Assembly: GCA_913043285.1 (NCBI GenBank)
Contig: CAJWML010000032.1
Location: 1 to 11,275, forward strand
Source: CAKZNE01 sp002695025
Lineage (GTDB): Bacteria; Bacteroidota; Bacteroidia; Flavobacteriales; Schleiferiaceae
Reading direction: 5' to 3'
Length of the DNA: 11,275 nt
Positions 5,945 to 11,275 of this stretch are shown piece by piece. A program made the translations under genes and the position numbers. The notes beneath the pieces were generated by a model. That model ran no database searches. It was not told the origin of the DNA and worked only from the letters and a program-made list of their open reading frames with translations. Every line of letters starts with the position of its first letter. The stretch's first letter is position 1.

Positions 5945-8263
5945 TCAGTTCCCCAGGGAATAAGGCAGGTCTTCAGGTTTACCGGCCCACTCCTTATTCG
6001 GTTCTGCGGACATTTCAAAAGTAAGGGTGCCTCCGTTCCGGATAGCTTTATAATCCAGGTAAGCATGGGTATACGGTTTGCCGTTTAAACGGGCGGCCTG
6101 AATATAGAAGTGGTCTGCTGCGTTTTTGGGGGCCTCAATGGTGAATGTATTCCCATTTTCAAGGTATAGCTTAGCCTTCTTAAATAAAGGACTTCCTATA
6201 ACGTATTGCTCTGTACCAGGGGTTACAGGGTAAAATCCCAAAGCACTGAAAACGTACCAGGCCGAGGTTTGGCCGTTATCTTCATCTCCACAGTAACCAT
6301 CTGGTGTGGCTGCGTAAAGTTTGGTTAAAACGTCCCTGATCTTCTCCTGGGCTTTATAGCCGGCATGAGCGTAATTGTACAGGTAGATCATATGCTGAAT
6401 GGGTTGGTTGCCGTGGGCGTAATTCCCCATATTCACAATTTGCATTTCCCTGATCTCATGGATAGTTCCTCCGTAATAGGTATCATCAAAATCAGGCGGC
6501 ATTTCAAATACATGATCCAGTTGTTTTACAAAAGCTTCCTTTCCTCCCATCAGATCAATAAGTCCCTGCCCGTCATGAAATACAGACCAGGTATAATGCA
6601 GGCTGTTTCCTTCGGTGAAGGCATCTCCCCATTTTAAAGGATTGAAGGGTGATTGAAAGTTACCGTCTTCGTTGCGGCCGCGCATGAGGTTTGCGGAAGG
6701 GTCAAACACGTTTTTGTAATTCAGGGATTGCTCATAAAAGCGCTGGGCCACTTCTTTCTTTCCCATCTTTTCGGCCATACGGGCTATACAGAAGTCAGCA
6801 AAAGCATATTCCAGGGTACGGGCTGCATTTTCATTTATCCCCACATCGTAGGGAATATAGCCGAGGTCATTGTAATAACTCAGACCTTCCCTACCCACGG
6901 AACGTGCCGGTCTCCCCTCCTCTACATTGGCATTCTTCAATATAGCTTCAAAAAGGACCGCAGCCGTTTCTTCCGACATATTGCCCTTCAAATAAGCATC
7001 GGCCACAATAACCGCTGAATTAGACCCGATCATACAATTACGATGTCCGGGGCTGGCCCATTCGGGTAACCAGCCCGATTCCTTATAGGTATTGGCCAGT
7101 CCGTCCATAATATGACTGTTCAGCTCCGGGTACATGAGGTTGAAGAAAGGAAATACGGCACGGAAAGTATCCCAGAAACCGTTGTCGGTAAACATATAGC
7201 CCGGCAGTACTTCTCCGTTGTAGGGGCTGTAATGCACCATCTCATCCTTACTGTTTAGCTCATAGAACTTCCGGGGAAAAAGTAGCACGCGGTACAGACA
7301 GGAGTAAAAGGTGCGAATGTGATCTATATTATCGTCTTCAATCTGGATTTTATTCAGCTCCGTTTCCCAAAGCTGTTTGGCCTTCTGCATAGTGGTTTCA
7401 AAGGAATCCTCGCCTATTTCACGATTGAGATTGAGTTGGGCCTGTTCCGGACTGATAAAGGAGGAAGCCACTTTTACGTGCACGGGTTCCCCTTTCTTGG
7501 TTTTAAAACCCACTATGGCACCCACGTGTCCGCCTTCACTGTTTACGGTATTCTCCTGCAGCGTCCAATCATCTCCCCAGGTATGAGTGAGCTCAAAGTC
7601 CTTATCAAATTCAGCCACAAAGTAGTTGTGAAAATTTTCAGGAACGCCCCCGGAGTTATTGCGGCAATAGCCGATGATCTTGCGTTCTTCTGGTATGATC
7701 TGCACCATAGAGCCCCGGTAGAAACCGTCTAAAACAATATAGGCCGAATCGGTTTCAGGAAAGGTAAAACGGAACTGGGCGGCCCGCTCGGTAGGCGTTA
7801 CTTCCGCTACCACATCATGATCCGCCAGGTAGACTTGGTAATGATACGGTTTTACGGTTTCGGCTTTGTGCGAAAACCAGGAGGCCCGCTCCTCTTCTTC
7901 AAACTTAAGATCACCGGTAACGGCCATGAGTGAAAAGGCCGCGTAATCATTGATCCAGGGACTGGGCTGATGGGTTTGCTTGATACCCCTGATCTTATTC
8001 TCATTGTATTTATAGGTCCATCCATCGCCCATTTTGGAAGTCATGGGTGTCCAGAAGTTCATTCCCCAGGGCGTGGCAATTACGGGATAGGTATTGCCAT
8101 TGGAGAGCATCATTTTAGAATCGGTGCCCATCAGTGGATTGACATAATCCACCAGGCTTACCTGATCTTTTGAAATACTCGTTTCCTGGTCTTTCTCCGG
8201 CTTTTCACCGGAGCAGGAAACCAACAGAATAACAAACGCAAGGCAGCTTATACTTTTACTCAT
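5945..8263 (-). CDS. GH92 alpha-mannosidase lipoprotein, predicted alpha-1,2 specific
   Basis: This is a calcium-dependent glycoside hydrolase of family GH92 that removes terminal mannose from alpha-mannosides with inversion. It has 772 residues from the ATG at 8263; an in-frame TTG at 8281 would lengthen the signal peptide and is less likely. The signal peptide ends in the lipobox LLVSC (Cys17). The N-terminal beta domain starts with YVNPLMGTD. Catalytic-domain motifs include the Glu551 context TEGN, HGNQPIQH at 617-624, and GDEDNGQ at 659-665, followed by SAWYVFSALGFYPVTPG. From memory, Bt3990 has acid Glu533, specificity residues His584-Glu585 and base region Asp642/Asp644. Here Glu551, His602-Glu603, Asp660 and Asp662 fall at identical offsets (+51, +52, +109, +111). 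This supports alpha-1,2-mannosidase activity. The start overlaps the stop of the upstream GH92 gene by 8 bp, so the two are probably translationally coupled. Confidence 0.95.
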   Translation of the reverse strand: MSKSISCLAFVILLVSCSGEKPEKDQETSISKDQVSLVDYVNPLMGTDSKMMLSNGNTYPVIATPWGMNFWTPMTSKMGDGWTYKYNENKIRGIKQTHQPSPWINDYAAFSLMAVTGDLKFEEEERASWFSHKAETVKPYHYQVYLADHDVVAEVTPTERAAQFRFTFPETDSAYIVLDGFYRGSMVQIIPEERKIIGYCRNNSGGVPENFHNYFVAEFDKDFELTHTWGDDWTLQENTVNSEGGHVGAIVGFKTKKGEPVHVKVASSFISPEQAQLNLNREIGEDSFETTMQKAKQLWETELNKIQIEDDNIDHIRTFYSCLYRVLLFPRKFYELNSKDEMVHYSPYNGEVLPGYMFTDNGFWDTFRAVFPFFNLMYPELNSHIMDGLANTYKESGWLPEWASPGHRNCMIGSNSAVIVADAYLKGNMSEETAAVLFEAILKNANVEEGRPARSVGREGLSYYNDLGYIPYDVGINENAARTLEYAFADFCIARMAEKMGKKEVAQRFYEQSLNYKNVFDPSANLMRGRNEDGNFQSPFNPLKWGDAFTEGNSLHYTWSVFHDGQGLIDLMGGKEAFVKQLDHVFEMPPDFDDTYYGGTIHEIREMQIVNMGNYAHGNQPIQHMIYLYNYAHAGYKAQEKIRDVLTKLYAATPDGYCGDEDNGQTSAWYVFSALGFYPVTPGTEQYVIGSPLFKKAKLYLENGNTFTIEAPKNAADHFYIQAARLNGKPYTHAYLDYKAIRNGGTLTFEMSAEPNKEWAGKPEDLPYSLGN

Positions 8264-10583
8264 AAGACGATGACATTTCAAATACCAATTCTCCGCCCTT
8301 CATCAGGTCCTGATGTGCTATTTGGTGACCTTTCAGCGGAACTCCATTGAGCAGAACCCGCTTCACATACACGTTCTTCTCACTTTGATTTTCAGCGGTG
8401 ATGCTTAAGGTATTACCATTGGCCAGGTGGATCTTAGCTTCTTTTACAGAAGGACTCCCCAAAGCATAATCGGGGGAACCCGGTGTTACGGGATAAAAAC
8501 CCAGACTGCTGAAGATATACCAGGCACTCATTTGCCCGGCATCGTCATTTCCACACAAACCTTCTTCCGTAGGACCGTACATGCTTTTGAGGATCATCCT
8601 TACGCGGGATTGGGTTTTCTCAGGATGTTCCGTCCAGTTGTACAAATAAGGAATATGATGGCCGGGTTCGTTACCGTGTACGTAATTCCCGATGATACCA
8701 TCGCGGGTTATGTCTTCGTGCTTTTCGATGTATTTATCCTCGATCTCCATGGTAAAGAGAGAATCCAGGTGATTGGCAAACCACTCCTTCCCTCCCATCA
8801 TTTCGATCATGGTGTCAATGGCCTGAGGTACGTATAAACCGTAATTCCAGGCATTGCCCTCAATAAAACCCTGTCCGTGGGTATCCATGGGGTCAAAGTC
8901 TTTCCTGAAAGTTCCATCGGCCAGTTTGGGACGCATAAACCCACTCTGTGAATCATACACATTGCGATAATAGCCAGCCCGCTCCGAAAATTCCCTTTCC
9001 ATTTCAGCATTACCTGTTTCTTTGGCCATTTGCACTATACACCAGTCGTTATAGGCATACTCCAGGGTTTTGGAGACTGCAGAATGACTTTTGTCATCCG
9101 GAACATACTTATAGTCGATATAGTCTCCCAAGCCGTCAAAGTAGCGCACCCGGGCGGTATTGACCGAGGCCTGCAAAGCTCGATCCTTATCAAAATCACC
9201 TACTCCCTTGGCCATAGCATCGGCAATCACCGAAGTGGCGTGATACCCGATCATGCACCAGTTCTCGTTAGCATAATGGCTCCAGATGGGCAGCATGTGG
9301 TGTACGCTTTGATCATGATGAGCCAGCATGCTTTTGATCATATCGTTATTCCGGTCGGGTTGGGTAATGTTAAACAGCGGGTGGAGTGCCCGGTAGGTAT
9401 CCCACAGCGAAAAAATGGTGTAGTTGGTAAATCCTTCGGAGCTATGGATGTTCTGATCCAGACCACGGTATTGTCCATCTACATCTTCATAAAGTACAGG
9501 CGATAAACAACTGTGGTACATAGCGGTATAAAAGGCAATCTTATCCTTGTCATTAATAGTCTCTACTTCTATCTTTCCCAGTTCACGGTTCCATTTTTCT
9601 TCGGTTTCCGCCCGGGTTTTGTCAAAATCCCAGTGCGGTATTTCGCTGTCCAGGTTTTTCATAGCTCCGGCCGAGCTTACGGATGATAAAGCAAACTTCA
9701 TCTGAATCTCCTCCCCGGCTTTCATATCAAAATTGAAGTAAGCCCTTAGGTTATTCCCGGCCATTTCCGGAAAGTTCTCATCTTCCTGAAAGCGCCTGTA
9801 AAAGCCGTTGTACGCCACCTGGTCGTATTTCCTATGACCATAGCTTTTAAAGGGTTTGGAGAATTTGGCGGCAAAGAACACTTTACGGTCACGCGCCCAG
9901 CCCCGGGTCTGGCGGTAACCGGTAATGGTGGAGTCGTTTTCCATGCGAATAAAGGTCCATACGTTCTTAGCATCGTGGTGGTATACGTTGTACACCATAT
10001 CCAAAATGATGTGAGCACTATCGGTGGCCGGGAAGGTGTATTTATGAAAGCCCACCCGTTCACTGGCGGTAAGCTCAGCCTTGATGCCGTAGGTATCCAG
10101 GTCTACTTTATAATAGCCGGGAGACGCTTCTTCTCTATCGTGTGAAAAGCGGGAATAAAATCCCTTTTCACCGTTCTCTGTTTCAAGAGGATCCAGTACC
10201 AGGGGGCCGATAGTGGGCATCACCAGGAAATCCCCCAGGTCCGAATGTCCGGTACCGCTGAAATTGGTGTGCGCAAAACCAATAATGGTGGAATCGCGGT
10301 ACTGATAGCCGGCACAATATTCATAGGTTTTGGTGTTGTAGCTACCATCCGGATTGAACATTACTTCAAAATTGGTTTGCGGACTGAGCTGAACCATCCC
10401 AAAGGGAGCCGTGGCTCCGGGGAATACGTGCCCCATTTTGCTGGTACCCACAAAGGGGTTTACATATCGGGTGTAATCAACCTTAACCATATCAGGAGTA
10501 TTGGATCTTTCTTCAGGAACATTCTTTTCAGTACACGCCAGGCTGAGCAAGGAAAGAGATAAAAAGGTAAATGCTTTACGCAT
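8256..10583 (-). CDS. GH92 alpha-mannosidase lipoprotein, linkage other than or broader than alpha-1,2
   Basis: This second GH92 exo-alpha-mannosidase (775 residues) is clearly divergent from its downstream neighbour. The signal peptide starts at the ATG at 10583 and ends in the lipobox SLAC (Cys17), so it should be an envelope lipoprotein. An in-frame TTG at 10640 would bury the signal peptide behind 19 extra residues and is rejected. Family motifs are RYVNPFVGT near the start of the mature protein, SLWDTYR in the catalytic domain, the presumed acid Glu575 (IEGN), HGNEPGHH at 636-643, and GNDDAGQMSAW from 678, whose Asp680/Asp681 include the presumed base. Where the neighbour has the His-Glu of alpha-1,2 enzymes, this protein has a different segment with HEDITRDG at 622-629, and the acid-to-base spacing is 5 residues shorter. 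A different linkage (alpha-1,3, -1,4 or -1,6) is inferred. It starts within the transporter stop by 8 bp and ends in an 8-bp overlap with the next GH92. Confidence 0.95.
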   Translation of the reverse strand: MRKAFTFLSLSLLSLACTEKNVPEERSNTPDMVKVDYTRYVNPFVGTSKMGHVFPGATAPFGMVQLSPQTNFEVMFNPDGSYNTKTYEYCAGYQYRDSTIIGFAHTNFSGTGHSDLGDFLVMPTIGPLVLDPLETENGEKGFYSRFSHDREEASPGYYKVDLDTYGIKAELTASERVGFHKYTFPATDSAHIILDMVYNVYHHDAKNVWTFIRMENDSTITGYRQTRGWARDRKVFFAAKFSKPFKSYGHRKYDQVAYNGFYRRFQEDENFPEMAGNNLRAYFNFDMKAGEEIQMKFALSSVSSAGAMKNLDSEIPHWDFDKTRAETEEKWNRELGKIEVETINDKDKIAFYTAMYHSCLSPVLYEDVDGQYRGLDQNIHSSEGFTNYTIFSLWDTYRALHPLFNITQPDRNNDMIKSMLAHHDQSVHHMLPIWSHYANENWCMIGYHATSVIADAMAKGVGDFDKDRALQASVNTARVRYFDGLGDYIDYKYVPDDKSHSAVSKTLEYAYNDWCIVQMAKETGNAEMEREFSERAGYYRNVYDSQSGFMRPKLADGTFRKDFDPMDTHGQGFIEGNAWNYGLYVPQAIDTMIEMMGGKEWFANHLDSLFTMEIEDKYIEKHEDITRDGIIGNYVHGNEPGHHIPYLYNWTEHPEKTQSRVRMILKSMYGPTEEGLCGNDDAGQMSAWYIFSSLGFYPVTPGSPDYALGSPSVKEAKIHLANGNTLSITAENQSEKNVYVKRVLLNGVPLKGHQIAHQDLMKGGELVFEMSSSYE

Positions 10584-11275
10584 ATTGATTTCTTTTTTGA
10601 TTTCTATAGCCGTAGAACAGGATATAAGCGTAGCAGGCAATTATGAAAATAAAGGCCAGTTTAAAACCGGTACCATCGGTTAGCAGTCCGTACAAGGGCG
10701 GAATAATGGCTCCTCCCACTATGGCCGTACAAAGTAGTCCGGACGCCTTGGGTTTTAAATCGCCAATACCACCCAAGGCCAGGGTGAAGATAGTCGGGAA
10801 CATGATGGAATTGAAAAGTCCCACGGCCAGAATACTCCACATACTCACCAGGCCGGTAGTACTCATGGAGATAATAATGAGGCCGATGGCTGATAAGGCA
10901 AAGATCCCCAATACTTTCCCGGGGTTAAGGATGCGGGTGAGGTATGAACCCACGAAGCGGCCGATCATGGCACCGGACCAGTAAAAGGTGACAAACACCC
11001 CTACTACCGCTTTATCGTCCGCGGTAGCCAATCCCGATTGCAGGAACAGCCCCGCAATGGATCGCATCACGCTGCTTTCCTTAATTACGGATACCAGGTT
11101 CATATCCAGAAAGTAATTGACCATATAACTGCCAATGGCCACTTCAGCACCCACATAACAGAAAATACCCAGTACACCCAGCATGAGGTTTTTTTGCCGG
11201 AAGGCATCCGCATAGGTATGTTTTATCTTTTCGTCAATCAGCTTTGGAAGCTTAATAAAAACAAAGAACAAGGCA
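10576..11275 (-). CDS. Sugar MFS transporter, FHS (FucP/GluP) family, partial (5' end outside window)
   Basis: This is the C-terminal half (233 complete codons) of an inner-membrane sugar:proton symporter of the major facilitator superfamily. The frame runs off the right edge, and the TTG at 11271 is internal. It shows a cytoplasmic loop rich in Lys followed by about six membrane helices. The segment YWSGAMIGRFVGSYL (about 93-107 from that TTG) resembles the conserved start of the C-terminal bundle, and LKPKASGLL followed by AIVGGAIIPPLYGLLTD matches the helix 10-11 region of the fucose/glucose/galactose permease family. The protein ends in a short basic tail. Substrate cannot be fixed from this half; the two GH92 genes immediately downstream point to mannose or a small mannoside, which is an inference from context. 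The stop overlaps the start of the first GH92 gene by 8 bp, so the transporter is upstream in the same transcript. Confidence 0.9.
   Translation of the reverse strand, partial: ALFFVFIKLPKLIDEKIKHTYADAFRQKNLMLGVLGIFCYVGAEVAIGSYMVNYFLDMNLVSVIKESSVMRSIAGLFLQSGLATADDKAVVGVFVTFYWSGAMIGRFVGSYLTRILNPGKVLGIFALSAIGLIIISMSTTGLVSMWSILAVGLFNSIMFPTIFTLALGGIGDLKPKASGLLCTAIVGGAIIPPLYGLLTDGTGFKLAFIFIIACYAYILFYGYRNQKRNQYA

Noticed and set aside
5827..6066. Minus-strand open frame overlapping the 3' end of the downstream GH92 gene and running into the repeat array
   Set aside because: Its part after the GH92 stop looks mildly protein-like (NILVFPRYNGSGNA), but its start lies inside GH92 in another frame, there is no start codon in the intergenic part, and it ends in the repeats. 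It could be a remnant, but I cannot support a gene.
10584..10640. Extended N-terminus of the upstream GH92 gene from TTG at 10640
   Set aside because: It would place 19 polar and mixed residues before a normal lipoprotein signal peptide; the ATG at 10583 fits the signal peptide and the stop-start overlap.

Overview
The window looks like a chromosomal segment of a member of the Bacteroidota, most likely a flavobacterium- or cytophaga-like organism. The grounds are two GH92 lipoproteins encoded next to a FucP/GluP-type sugar transporter, short signal peptides ending in a lipobox, weak Shine-Dalgarno signals, and a TAnnTTTG-type promoter candidate. This placement is an inference; no marker gene for taxonomy is present. 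There are no rRNA or tRNA genes, no CRISPR array, and no recognisable insertion sequence or phage gene.

Left part, plus strand (1-3648): the C-terminal two thirds of glutamine-dependent asparagine synthetase (asnB, cut by the left edge), alanine dehydrogenase (ald) with all expected catalytic residues, a small 2H phosphoesterase / 2'-5' RNA ligase-like protein that begins 5 bp after ald and has lost the histidine of its second HxT motif, and a classical short-chain dehydrogenase. The block ends in a strong symmetrical hairpin (3695-3720) that can terminate transcription from both sides.

Middle part, minus strand (3739-5944): an unrecognised lipoprotein with a very basic segment, a small membrane protein whose 5' end appears frameshifted, and a gene-poor stretch of about 250 bp that holds five tandem 11-bp repeats just upstream of that small gene.

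Right part, minus strand (5945-11275): a tightly coupled operon read from right to left, made of an FHS-family sugar:H+ symporter (cut by the right edge) and two GH92 alpha-mannosidase lipoproteins. At both junctions the start codon of the next gene overlaps the stop of the previous one by exactly 8 bp in the pattern ATGNGTAA. The two mannosidases differ at the position expected to set linkage preference. The downstream one carries the His-Glu pair of alpha-1,2-mannosidases, with spacing identical to the numbering I recall for Bt3990, and the upstream one does not. The inferred job of the operon is to trim alpha-mannosides (mannan or N-glycan type) outside the cytoplasm and import the released mannose. 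The most unusual items are the 11-bp repeat array, the frameshifted small membrane protein, the mutated 2H enzyme and the basic lipoprotein. I saw no clear evidence of a wholly new multi-gene system.
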